Part shown: positions 27,053 to 35,571 of the stretch, in pieces
Layout of the letters: every line of letters starts with the position of its first letter
Numbering within the stretch: position 1 is the stretch's first letter
DNA from: Gammaproteobacteria bacterium
Lineage (GTDB): Bacteria; Pseudomonadota; Gammaproteobacteria; Steroidobacterales; Steroidobacteraceae
Assembly: GCA_012026925.1 (NCBI GenBank)
Contig: VEPJ01000085.1
Location: 1-37,606, forward strand
Direction: 5' to 3'
DNA: 37,606 nucleotides
The notes under the pieces: generated by a model
What the model saw: only the letters and a program-made list of their open reading frames with translations
Databases searched by the model: none
What the model was told of the DNA's origin: nothing
Made by a program: the position numbers and the translations under genes

Positions 27053-28255
27053 ATGGCCGGGCCGCTGGAGGGTGTGAAAGTCGTCGAGTTGACCAGCGTC
27101 GTGCTGGGGCCGTGGGCGTGCCAGATCCTCGCGGACATGGGCGCCGACGTCGTCAAGATCGAGGCCCCGGGCGGGGACAGCAACCGGCAGCTGGGTGCGT
27201 ACCGCCACAAGGGCATGGCGGCCCTTTACCTCACCTGCAACCGCAACAAGCGCAGCATCGTGCTCGACGTGAAGCAGCCGGCGGCGAAGCAGGCGGTGCT
27301 CGACCTCGTGAAGACGGCGGACGTATTCGTCCACAACAACCGGCCGCAGGTCATGACCAAGCTCGGGCTCGACTATGAGGCCCTGAGCGCCGTCAACCCG
27401 CGACTCATCTACTGCGGCTCCTACGGCTATGCGCGGAAGGGCCCCTACGGCTCGAAAGGCGCGCTCGACGACTCGATCCAGTCCATCGCGGGCGTCGCGA
27501 TGCTGAACAAGCTCGTGCTGGGCGAGCCGCGTTACCTGCCGACCGTGGTCGCCGACAAGACGACGGCGATCACCGTCGTCTACGGCGTCCTCGCCGCGCT
27601 CTACAACCGGGAGCGGACCGGTCGCGGCCAGGAGGTCGAGGTCCCGATGTTCGAGACCATGGTCTCGTTCGTGATGGCCGAGCACCTGTGGGGCATGGCC
27701 TTCGAGCCGCCGCTCGGCCCGCCGGGGTACGTGCGGCTCATGAGCGTCCATCGGCGGCCCTACAGGACGCAGGATGGCTACGTCGCCATCCTGCCGTACA
27801 TGAACGCGCACTGGGAGACGTTCTGCGACGTGGTAGGGCGGCCGGACCTGAAGACCGACCCGCGCTTCGTCACCATGGCCGACCGCACGAAGAACATCGA
27901 CGACACGTACGCCGAGACGGCGAAGATCATGGCGACGCGCACCACGTCCGAGTGGCTCGGCCTGTTCGCGTCGACCAGCGTGCCCATCAATCGCGTCAAT
28001 ACGCTCGAGGACCTCGCGCAGGATCCGCACCTCGTCGAGACCGGCTTCTGGAAGACAGTGGATCACCCGACCGAGGGGAAGCTGCGCACCACGGCGTTCC
28101 CGGTGAACTTCTCCGGCACGCCGGCCGAGGTCACGCGCCGCCACGCGCCGCGGCTCGGCGAGCACACGCGCGAGGTGCTGCGCGAGATCGGCTACGCGCC
28201 GCAGCAGATCGACTCGATGCTGGCCTCGGGCGCGGCGCTCACGGCTGGCGAATGA
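27053..28255 (+). CDS. CaiB/BaiF (class III) CoA-transferase family protein
   Basis: MAGPLEGVKVVELTSVVLGPWACQILADMGADVVKIEAPGGDSNRQLG..., CNRNKRSIVLDVKQPAAKQAVLDLV, VVADKTTAITVVYGVLAALYNRERTGRGQEVEVPMFE. Confidence 0.93.
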   Translation: MAGPLEGVKVVELTSVVLGPWACQILADMGADVVKIEAPGGDSNRQLGAYRHKGMAALYLTCNRNKRSIVLDVKQPAAKQAVLDLVKTADVFVHNNRPQVMTKLGLDYEALSAVNPRLIYCGSYGYARKGPYGSKGALDDSIQSIAGVAMLNKLVLGEPRYLPTVVADKTTAITVVYGVLAALYNRERTGRGQEVEVPMFETMVSFVMAEHLWGMAFEPPLGPPGYVRLMSVHRRPYRTQDGYVAILPYMNAHWETFCDVVGRPDLKTDPRFVTMADRTKNIDDTYAETAKIMATRTTSEWLGLFASTSVPINRVNTLEDLAQDPHLVETGFWKTVDHPTEGKLRTTAFPVNFSGTPAEVTRRHAPRLGEHTREVLREIGYAPQQIDSMLASGAALTAGE

Positions 28256-28272
28256 CACGCGGGGGTTGAACG

Positions 28273-29145
28273 ATGGGACTCGCTGAAGTGGACGTGAAGG
28301 CAATCGATGCGGTCGTCAACATCTGGACGGCCGAGGCGCTTTCGCATCGGCCCGACTGGAAGGACGGATTCTTCCAGGGCAAGGTCAAGGCCCGGAGCCC
28401 GATGTCGGCGCTGACGCTGGAGCAGACGCTCGAGCGCATGGCGGACGCCGGCATCGAGCGCGGCTTCCTCGTCGCGGCGCGCACGGGACGACTCGGGCTG
28501 CCGGGTTCGTATCACATGCCCTACGAAGTCGTGGCGAGGGCGTGCCAGAAATTCCCCGGCCGCTTCTACGGTCTCGCGGGCGTGGACCCGACGCAGGGCA
28601 TGGAAGGCTTGCGGGCGTTCGAGGACGCCGTGAAGAACATGGGCTTCATCGGCGCGCACGCGTATCCGCACTGGTTCGAGCTCGCACCCGACCACGCGAA
28701 GTGGTATCCGTTCTACGCCAAGTGCTGCGAGCTCGGCGTGCCGTTCATGACGCAGGTGGGCCAGTCGCTCATCTATTCGCCCGACCAGCGGCTCAGGAGC
28801 GTCGGCCGTCCCATCGCGCTCGATGCCGTCGCGTGCGATTTCCCGGAACTCAAGCTGCTCGGGATCCACGTCGGCATCCCCTGGCACGACGAGATGATCG
28901 CCATGGCGTGGAAGCACGAGAACGTGTTCATCGTCGCCGATGCGCACAGCCCGAAGTACTGGCCGGAGAGCTTCGTGAAGTACATCGGCAGCTACGGGCG
29001 TAGCAAAGTTCTCTTCGGCACCGATTTCCCCGTGCTCGACTTCAAGCGCACCGTCGAGGAGATCGCCGCACTCGGCTTCAAGCCGGAGGTTCGGAAGGCG
29101 CTGCTGCGCGACAACGCGCTGCGCGTCTTCGGCATCGCCGAGTAG
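28273..29145 (+). CDS. Amidohydrolase-2 family (ACMSD-like) TIM-barrel protein
   Basis: 290 aa; GFIGAHAYPHWFELAPDHAKWYPFYAKCCELGVPFMTQVG, LLGIHVGIPWHDEMIAMAWKHENVFIVADAHSPKYWP, KVLFGTDFPVLDFKRTVEEI. Confidence 0.85.
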   Translation: MGLAEVDVKAIDAVVNIWTAEALSHRPDWKDGFFQGKVKARSPMSALTLEQTLERMADAGIERGFLVAARTGRLGLPGSYHMPYEVVARACQKFPGRFYGLAGVDPTQGMEGLRAFEDAVKNMGFIGAHAYPHWFELAPDHAKWYPFYAKCCELGVPFMTQVGQSLIYSPDQRLRSVGRPIALDAVACDFPELKLLGIHVGIPWHDEMIAMAWKHENVFIVADAHSPKYWPESFVKYIGSYGRSKVLFGTDFPVLDFKRTVEEIAALGFKPEVRKALLRDNALRVFGIAE

Positions 29146-29147
29146 AA

Positions 29148-29177
29148 GGGGACAGTCCCCGATAGGGGACTGTCCCC
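29148..29177. repeat. Double palindrome GGGGACAGTCCCC-gata-GGGGACTGTCCCC (REP-like; may also act as bidirectional terminator)
   Basis: Two 13-mers, each near-self-complementary and mutually perfect inverted repeats, between convergent genes ending at 29145 (+) and 29187 (-). Confidence 0.9.
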
Positions 29178-29186
29178 GGTTTGCCA

Positions 29187-31721
29187 TCAGAACTTGTAGG
29201 TGACGTCCACGCCGTAGGAGTCGCCGGGCGACTGGTGGATGAACGACCCGCCGAACTCCGGCGCCGGGATGATCTCCTGCAGGTAGTCCGAGTTGCCGAC
29301 GTTCCGGCCCCAGCCCGTGACGCTCCAGTTGGCCCCCGACACGCCGAGGCGGACGTTGACCGCCGCGTACGCGTCGCGCTTCTGCTTCGCGAAATTGCCG
29401 TTGCCGAAGCCGTAGCCGGTGAACAGGTTGGGCAGCGTCTCGTTCTGCACCGGGCTGAACCACGTCTCGCCGACGAACTCGCCGTCCACGCGCGCCAGCA
29501 GCTGCAGGGCGCTGGTCATCGGGTAGTTCCACTCGATGCCGAGGTTGCCGGTGTAGTCGGGCGCGTACGGCACGCTGTTGTTCTTCGTGTACGGGCGCCC
29601 GCTGTACTTGTCGATGTTGCTGTCGTTGTACGAGTAGCCGCCGTAGATGCTGACGGTGTCGAGCACGTTCCAGTGGAAGTCGAACTCGGCGCCCTTGATG
29701 GTCACCTCGTCGAGGTTCGTGACGACGCGCAGCAGGCCGAACGGGCCCGCGAAGAAGTTGAAGTACAGCATGTCGCTGACGCTGGTGTAGAACAGCGCGC
29801 CGTTCAGGCTCACGCGGCGGTCCATCAGCACCGACTTGAAGCCGACTTCCGCGGCCTTCGACACTTCCTTCTTGTAGTTGTCCTTGACGTCCGTGATGTT
29901 CTTGATGCCCTCGGCCTGGTTGTAATACAGGTTGCCGTAGTACTGGTTGATCGTCGCCTCGCTGCCCGACGAATTGAAGCCGCCGCTGCGGAACCCGTAA
30001 CCGTAGGAGGCGAACAGCGACCAATCTTCGTCGACCTTCCAGTTCGCCGAGAACTTCGGCTGCAGCTGGGAGAACGTCCTGCTGCGGTCCGGGATGCCGT
30101 CGGTCGCGTAGGACGGGGTGGCCGTGTACGCCGGGTTGATGTACGGGTTCTGCGCGAAATTGAAGAGCGGCGTCTGCGCGCGGCACGCGGTCGGGTTATT
30201 CGCGTTGCAGACCGGCACGTTGTTGTTCACGTCGCGCTTCTCGGTGTCGTAACGCAGCGCGAGCGCGAGCTCGACGTTGTCCACGACGTCGTAGGCGATC
30301 TGCCCGAAGATCGAGTAGACGTCGGTCTTGAACGTATCGTCGTAGAGCAGGTCGGTCGGGTTCTTCCCGCTCGTGGGCACGAACGCCCTGGCCGTGAATC
30401 CCTGGTTCAGGTCGGCGCCCTGCGATACCACGACGTCGCGGTTGATGTACGCGTAGTACAGGCCGCCCAGCCAGCGGAGGCGCTCCTGCCCGGGCGAGGT
30501 GAGGCGCACTTCGATGCTGGTGTCCTGCTGGTTGCGCTGCTGGTACTGGTAGCCGTCGCAGGTCGCCGGGCTGTAGGGCGGCAGGAAGCTGCCGAGGTTG
30601 TTCTGGTACCAGATGTTCGACGGCAGCAGGAAGAACGGCGAGGGCAGCTGGAAGCCGTCCGCGATCAGCTGGTCGTTCGACGCGCGGCAGGTCGGGTTAA
30701 GGCCGTAGAGGCCGAACGCGGCGCTCGTGCCGTCGGTCAGGAAGTAGTTCTCCTGGTCGTTGTACGCGATGTAGCTCGTGAGCGTCGCGAAATCGAGGTC
30801 CCAGTCGCCCTTCAGCGAGAAGTTGTAGTTGGTCTGCTCGTTGCGCGGCTTGATGTTGTTGATGTACTCGAACTTGTGGTTGTTCGGGTTCTCGTAGAAC
30901 GACGGCGTGTTGAGGAACGCCGCGGCATCCACGAGGGCGAGCGATGCGTTGAAGTTGATCGCGCCCGAACTGAGCTGCGAGTACTTCGCCTTGAAGTCCA
31001 TCTGGCCGCCGGCGGCGTCGAACAGCAGGCGACCCGTGACGCCGTCCTCCGAGAAGAAGTCCACGCAGCCGTCGCAGCCGCGGAAGATGTTCTTGAACTG
31101 GCCGTCGGTGCTGCGCGTGTAGGCCGACAGCGAACCGCGCACGTCGCCGGCCAGGGGTCCGCCGAGGTACAGGCTCGCGTTGTAGGTCGTGTCGGTGCCG
31201 TATCCGGCGTTGACCTGCGCCTCGAACGTGTCGCCCGGCTTGCGCGTCGTGACGATGAACGCACCGGCGACAGCATTGCGGCCGTACAACGCGCCCTGCG
31301 GACCCTTCAGCACCTCGATCTGGGTGACGTTGGCGAGTTCCTGGTTCAACGCGTTCGGGTTCGTCTGCAGCACGCCGTCCACGACGAGCGCGAAGTTCGT
31401 CTCCGTGTCGCGCCCGGTGTTGATGCCGCGGATGCTGACCTGCATGTCGCCGACTTCCGCGCTGTGCACCACCGACACGCCCGGCGTGAGCGCGATGAAA
31501 TCCTCCGGCCGCTGGATGCCGGCGTTCTTGATTTCGTTCTGCGTGAAGGCCGTGATGGTGACCGGGACGTCCTGGATGTTCTCCGCGCGCTGGCGCGCGG
31601 TCACCACGATTTCCTCGATCTGGCCGGAGGTCTCTGCTGCCTGCAGGACCGCCGGAACCGCGAGCAGGGACGCGCCGTGCGCCGCTGCAAGAGCAAACAG
31701 ACGAGACTTGCCGAACTTCAT
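29187..31721 (-). CDS. TonB-dependent receptor
   Basis: 844 aa; signal peptide; IEEIVVTARQRAENIQDVPVTITAFTQNEI TonB box/plug, VLKGPQGALYGRNAVAGAFIVTTRKPG, C-terminus SYGVDVTYKF. Confidence 0.95.
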   Translation of the reverse strand: MKFGKSRLFALAAAHGASLLAVPAVLQAAETSGQIEEIVVTARQRAENIQDVPVTITAFTQNEIKNAGIQRPEDFIALTPGVSVVHSAEVGDMQVSIRGINTGRDTETNFALVVDGVLQTNPNALNQELANVTQIEVLKGPQGALYGRNAVAGAFIVTTRKPGDTFEAQVNAGYGTDTTYNASLYLGGPLAGDVRGSLSAYTRSTDGQFKNIFRGCDGCVDFFSEDGVTGRLLFDAAGGQMDFKAKYSQLSSGAINFNASLALVDAAAFLNTPSFYENPNNHKFEYINNIKPRNEQTNYNFSLKGDWDLDFATLTSYIAYNDQENYFLTDGTSAAFGLYGLNPTCRASNDQLIADGFQLPSPFFLLPSNIWYQNNLGSFLPPYSPATCDGYQYQQRNQQDTSIEVRLTSPGQERLRWLGGLYYAYINRDVVVSQGADLNQGFTARAFVPTSGKNPTDLLYDDTFKTDVYSIFGQIAYDVVDNVELALALRYDTEKRDVNNNVPVCNANNPTACRAQTPLFNFAQNPYINPAYTATPSYATDGIPDRSRTFSQLQPKFSANWKVDEDWSLFASYGYGFRSGGFNSSGSEATINQYYGNLYYNQAEGIKNITDVKDNYKKEVSKAAEVGFKSVLMDRRVSLNGALFYTSVSDMLYFNFFAGPFGLLRVVTNLDEVTIKGAEFDFHWNVLDTVSIYGGYSYNDSNIDKYSGRPYTKNNSVPYAPDYTGNLGIEWNYPMTSALQLLARVDGEFVGETWFSPVQNETLPNLFTGYGFGNGNFAKQKRDAYAAVNVRLGVSGANWSVTGWGRNVGNSDYLQEIIPAPEFGGSFIHQSPGDSYGVDVTYKF

Positions 31722-31746
31722 GTAATCCCCCTGCCTTGGTTGACCA

Positions 31747-31764
31747 CGCCCGTTCGAGCGGGCG
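31747..31764. promoter_or_regulatory. Hairpin CGCCCG-ttcgag-CGGGCG in TBDR 5' leader
   Basis: 6-bp perfect inverted arms, about 25 nt upstream of the TBDR start codon at 31721. Confidence 0.3.
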
Positions 31765-31869
31765 ATTGACTCGTTGCGAACATACCACCGGCTACGGACC
31801 GCTCACAATTCAAAACTGAACGCGACTTGGCCGTTCGAGAAAGCCGGTACCCCAGGCACCGACGGACCG

Positions 31870-31889
31870 TGTTGCATTGCGGCAACATG
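31870..31889. promoter_or_regulatory. TGTTGC-ATTGCG-GCAACA dyad containing CATTGCGGCAACATG
   Basis: 6-bp perfect arms in the TBDR/ppc divergent intergenic region; resembles CATTGCGGACAATG at 26973-26986. Confidence 0.35.
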
Positions 31890-31995
31890 GACGGGCGCAC
31901 GGGGTCTGCTAGGATTCGCATCAGCAACGGCAGCCGATTCAAGCGACCCACCGGGCGCACGACCCCCAGAAGAGCTCCAACCGGTCCACGCGGCC

Positions 31996-34716
31996 ATGGC
32001 CCGCAAAGGCATCTATTTCCCCATCAAGGACGCGGCGCTGCGCGACGACGTGCATGCGCTCGGCCAGCTGGTCGGCGAAGTCATCCGCGACCAGTGCGGC
32101 GACGACCTGTTCGAGGTCGTCGAAGGCGACCGGCAGGCGGCGATCGGGCGCCGCCAGGGCGACGCCGAGGAAACTGTGCAACTGGTCGTGCGCACCCAGG
32201 GTCGCTCCCCGGCCGAGGCGCTCGAGATCATTCGGGCGTTCTCTGCCTGGTTCCAGATGGTCAACACCGCCGAGAAGGTGCACCGCGTGCGCCGGCGCCG
32301 GCAGTACATGAACGACAGCAGCACGCCGCAGCCCGGCGGGCTGGAGGAATGTTTCGCGCGGCTGCGTTCCCGTGGCGTCACCCTGCAGCAGGTCGCAGCC
32401 GTGCTCGGGCAGGTGAGCATCGAGCCGGTCTTTACCGCCCACCCGACCGAGTCCACCCGGCGTACGCTGCTCCGGCAGCAGCAGCGCATCGCCCGCCTGC
32501 TGATCGACCGGCTCGATCCGTCCCAGACGCCCGCCGAGCGGCACGCCACTGTGGAGCGCGTGCGCACGGAGCTCACCACGGCGTGGCAGACGGCGGACAA
32601 CTCGCGGGAGCGCCTGACGGTGGCGGACGAACGCGAGCACGTGCTGTTCTTCCTGGTCGAAGTGATCTACGAGGTCATCCCGGCGTTCTACGAGGAGCTC
32701 GAGCGCGCGCTCGGCCGCGTCTTCGGCGAGGCTGCGTCCGGCGTCCACGTACCGGAGGTGCTGCACTTCGGCTCCTGGGTCGGCGGCGACATGGACGGAC
32801 ACCCGGACGTGCACGCGAAGACCATCCGGGAGAGCTGCAACCGGCACCACCAGCTCATCGTCAACCGCTATTTCGTCGAGGCGCAGGTGCTCGCCGAGAA
32901 GCTGAGCCAGAGTGAAAGCCGCGTCGACGTGTCGCCGCAGGTCAACGCGCGGATCGAGGCGTACCGGAGCCTGGTGCCCGGGGCACGGGCGACGACGCCC
33001 GCAAGCCACGATCGCATGCCGTACCGGGTGTTCCTCGGCCAGATCGCAGAGCGCCTGCGCGCGACCTATGACGGGCGCTCGGGCCAGTACGACCGCGTGG
33101 AGCAGTTGATCGACGACCTCGAGCTGATCGCCGGGAGCCTCGCCCAGCACCACGGCGGGAACGCCGGTCTCTTCCACGTGCGGCGCATGTTGCGCAGGGT
33201 GCGGACCTTCGGGTTCCATCTCGCCACGCTCGACGTCCGCCAGACGTCGCTGATGCACCGTGAGATCGTCGGCAAGGCGCTCGGCGATCCGGAGTGGATG
33301 AGCCGCGCAGCGGCCGAGCGCGCTGCGCGCCTGTCCGAGGCGATCGCGACCGATGAATCGCCGGCCGAAGACCTCGGGCCGGCCGGCAAGCGCGCCCTGT
33401 GGGTCTTCGAGGCGATGGAATTCTGCCGCAACCGCTTCGGCACACCGGCGGTCGGGACCTACGTCGTGAGTCGCGCCCGCGACATCGACGACGTGCTCTC
33501 GGTGCTGCTGCTCGCGCGCTGGGCAGGGATGGCCGATGGGCCGGGTGGTCAGGTCCCGCTCGACGTGGCGCCGCTCTTCGAATCGGTCGCCGCCCTCGAG
33601 GAGGCCGGTGACATCGTCGGCCGGTTGCTCGCCAACCCGGTCTATCGTGCGCACCTGGCCGAGCGGGGCAATCGCCAGGTGGTGATGCTCGGCTACTGGG
33701 ACAGCAACAAGTCGGCGGGGATGGTCGCGGCGCGCTGGTTGCTGCGAACCGCGCAGGAGGCGATGGTCGCCGCCTGCGATGCCGCGGGCGTGCAGCTCGT
33801 CGTGTTCCACGGCCGCGGCAGCTCGCTCAGCCGCAGCGGGGGGCGTACCGAGGCGCTGGTGCGGAGCGTGCCGCCGGGAGCCATGCGCGGCGTGCTCCGC
33901 GTGACGCAGCAGGGCGAGAGCATCAACGAGCGCTTCGGCCTGCGACCGATCGCGCTCCGCAGCTTCGAGCAGACCGTGAGCTCGGTGACCCTGGCGGCTT
34001 CCGGCTTCCACGGCCCGGAACTCGTGGACACGCGCTGGCGCGAGGCCATGACGCTGCTCGGTCGCGAGAGCAAGCGGTGCTACCGCGAATTGGTCCACGA
34101 CGAGCCGGCGTTTGCCGAGTTCTTCGCGGCTGCCACGCCCGTGGACGTCATCGAGCGCATGCAGATCGGCTCGCGGCCGGTCTCGCGGAGCGAGCGTCGG
34201 GACGTCGACTCGCTCAGGGCGGTGCCGTGGATGTTCGCGTGGTCGCAGAGCCGTCACATGCTGCCGGGCTGGTTCGCGACCGGGACTGCGCTGGCCGCCG
34301 TCGTCGAGCAGTTCGGGGCATCGATGGTCGGCGAGATGTACGGGCGCTGGCCGTTCTTCGAGGGGCTGGTGGACGACGTCGAGGTCATGCTGGCCCGGGC
34401 CGACATGGGTATCGCGGCGTTCTACGACCAGCTCGCCCGGCCGGAGCACGCCCGGTTTGCCGCAGCCATCGAGGCGGAGTTCGAGAAGAGCTGCGAGCGG
34501 GTGCTGGCGATCAAGGGCTGCGCCCGGTTGCTCGACTCCGAGCCGACGCTGCAGCGCTCGATCCGCCTCCGCAATCCCTACGTCGACCCCATCCATCTCA
34601 CCCAGGTCGACCTGCTGAGGCGCTGGCGGGAAACGGACCGCCAGGATCGCGAGATCTTCGAAGCCCTGGTCGCTTCGGTGAACGGGATTTCGCAGGGCCT
34701 GCAGGGTTCGGGCTGA
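31996..34716 (+). CDS. ppc: Phosphoenolpyruvate carboxylase
   Basis: ATG at 31996; VFTAHPTESTRRTLL, LHFGSWVGGDMDGHPDV, MLGYWDSNKSAGMVAARW, VFHGRGSSLSRSGGRT, C-terminal RLRNPYVDPIHLTQVDLLRRWRE. Confidence 0.95.
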   Translation: MARKGIYFPIKDAALRDDVHALGQLVGEVIRDQCGDDLFEVVEGDRQAAIGRRQGDAEETVQLVVRTQGRSPAEALEIIRAFSAWFQMVNTAEKVHRVRRRRQYMNDSSTPQPGGLEECFARLRSRGVTLQQVAAVLGQVSIEPVFTAHPTESTRRTLLRQQQRIARLLIDRLDPSQTPAERHATVERVRTELTTAWQTADNSRERLTVADEREHVLFFLVEVIYEVIPAFYEELERALGRVFGEAASGVHVPEVLHFGSWVGGDMDGHPDVHAKTIRESCNRHHQLIVNRYFVEAQVLAEKLSQSESRVDVSPQVNARIEAYRSLVPGARATTPASHDRMPYRVFLGQIAERLRATYDGRSGQYDRVEQLIDDLELIAGSLAQHHGGNAGLFHVRRMLRRVRTFGFHLATLDVRQTSLMHREIVGKALGDPEWMSRAAAERAARLSEAIATDESPAEDLGPAGKRALWVFEAMEFCRNRFGTPAVGTYVVSRARDIDDVLSVLLLARWAGMADGPGGQVPLDVAPLFESVAALEEAGDIVGRLLANPVYRAHLAERGNRQVVMLGYWDSNKSAGMVAARWLLRTAQEAMVAACDAAGVQLVVFHGRGSSLSRSGGRTEALVRSVPPGAMRGVLRVTQQGESINERFGLRPIALRSFEQTVSSVTLAASGFHGPELVDTRWREAMTLLGRESKRCYRELVHDEPAFAEFFAAATPVDVIERMQIGSRPVSRSERRDVDSLRAVPWMFAWSQSRHMLPGWFATGTALAAVVEQFGASMVGEMYGRWPFFEGLVDDVEVMLARADMGIAAFYDQLARPEHARFAAAIEAEFEKSCERVLAIKGCARLLDSEPTLQRSIRLRNPYVDPIHLTQVDLLRRWRETDRQDREIFEALVASVNGISQGLQGSG

Positions 34717-34732
34717 CTGCACGTTTCCCTTG

Positions 34733-34761
34733 TTGACTCCCGTGTGACGCTGCACTAGCGT
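34733..34761 (+). promoter_or_regulatory. Candidate sigma70-type promoter for H1-like gene
   Basis: TTGACT (34733-34738), 17-nt spacer, TAGCGT (34756-34761), about 60 nt upstream of ATG 34822; weak -10. Confidence 0.35.
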
Positions 34762-34821
34762 CGATCGCGGGCAAGGGCATGCGCGGCCTTCGCCGCGCCC
34801 CGGTACACACGAGGGTTCTCC

Positions 34822-35496
34822 ATGGCAGCGAAGAAAAAGGCGCGGCGCACGACGATGCGCAGCAGCAAGGGCACGAAGCTCTACGTCAAGCGTGACGCCA
34901 AGGGGCGCATCACCGATGTCCAGACCTACAAGCGCGCGCACGCCGCCGACATGAGGCGCAAGTCGAAGGCCGAGCTCGCGGCAGCCGGGAAGAAGAAGGC
35001 CAAGGCCAAGGCGAAGAAGAAGGCCGCGGTGAAGGCCAAGGCGAAGGGCGTGGCAGCGACGCTGCGTGGCCGTCTCGCGAAGGCCCGGGCCGCGATTCGC
35101 AAGGCCGTGAAGAAGGCGCCGGCGCGCGCCTCGAAGCAGGTCGCTGCGGCGCGCATGGCTGCCCGCAAGGCGCCCAGGCAGGCGCAGGCGGCCGTGAAGA
35201 AGGCCGTCAAGAAGCTGCCGCCGAAGGCGCAGAAGGCCGTCGCCAAGGCCGAAACGCAGATCCAGAAGACGGCGGCCAAGGCCGAGAAGCAGGTCAAGAA
35301 GACGGTGAAGGCGGTGCAGCAGCAGGCTGCCGCCACGACGAAGCAGGCCGAAGCGGTCGTCGCCAAGGTACAGGAGACGGCCGAGAAGTCGGCCGCAACC
35401 GCGGTGGAGCAGGCCAAGGACCTGTTCGAGAAGGCGAGCGAGGCGGTCTCGAACGTCGTCGAGAACGTGATTCCGGGCCAGACGCCGGCGAAGTAG
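34822..35496 (+). CDS. Histone H1-like / AlgP-like Lys-Ala-rich protein with conserved N-terminal segment
   Basis: 224 aa; N-terminus SSKGTKLYVKRDAKGRITDVQTYKRAHAADMRRKSKAE, then many AKKKA/AVKKA repeats and an acidic, phasin-like C-terminus (AVEQAKDLFEKASEAVSNVVENVIPG). Confidence 0.85.
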   Translation: MAAKKKARRTTMRSSKGTKLYVKRDAKGRITDVQTYKRAHAADMRRKSKAELAAAGKKKAKAKAKKKAAVKAKAKGVAATLRGRLAKARAAIRKAVKKAPARASKQVAAARMAARKAPRQAQAAVKKAVKKLPPKAQKAVAKAETQIQKTAAKAEKQVKKTVKAVQQQAAATTKQAEAVVAKVQETAEKSAATAVEQAKDLFEKASEAVSNVVENVIPGQTPAK

Positions 35497-35540
35497 CCAG
35501 TGACCGTCTGAGCCTGCCGTCCGCGGGGCGGCGGGCCGGG

Positions 35541-35563
35541 CCCCGGGGCTCAATGCCCCGGGG
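35541..35563. terminator. Hairpin CCCCGGGGC-TCAAT-GCCCCGGGG between convergent genes
   Basis: 9-bp perfect stem with 5-nt loop between genes ending at 35496 (+) and 35572 (-); no clear U-tract. Confidence 0.6.
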
Positions 35564-35571
35564 CGTTCGCG

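Noticed and set aside
34926-35417. Minus-strand 163-aa ORF rich in Cys/Ala/Phe opposite the H1-like gene
   Set aside because: Direct antisense of AAG/GCC-rich codons in the H1-like gene; composition is explained by the Lys/Ala coding strand.
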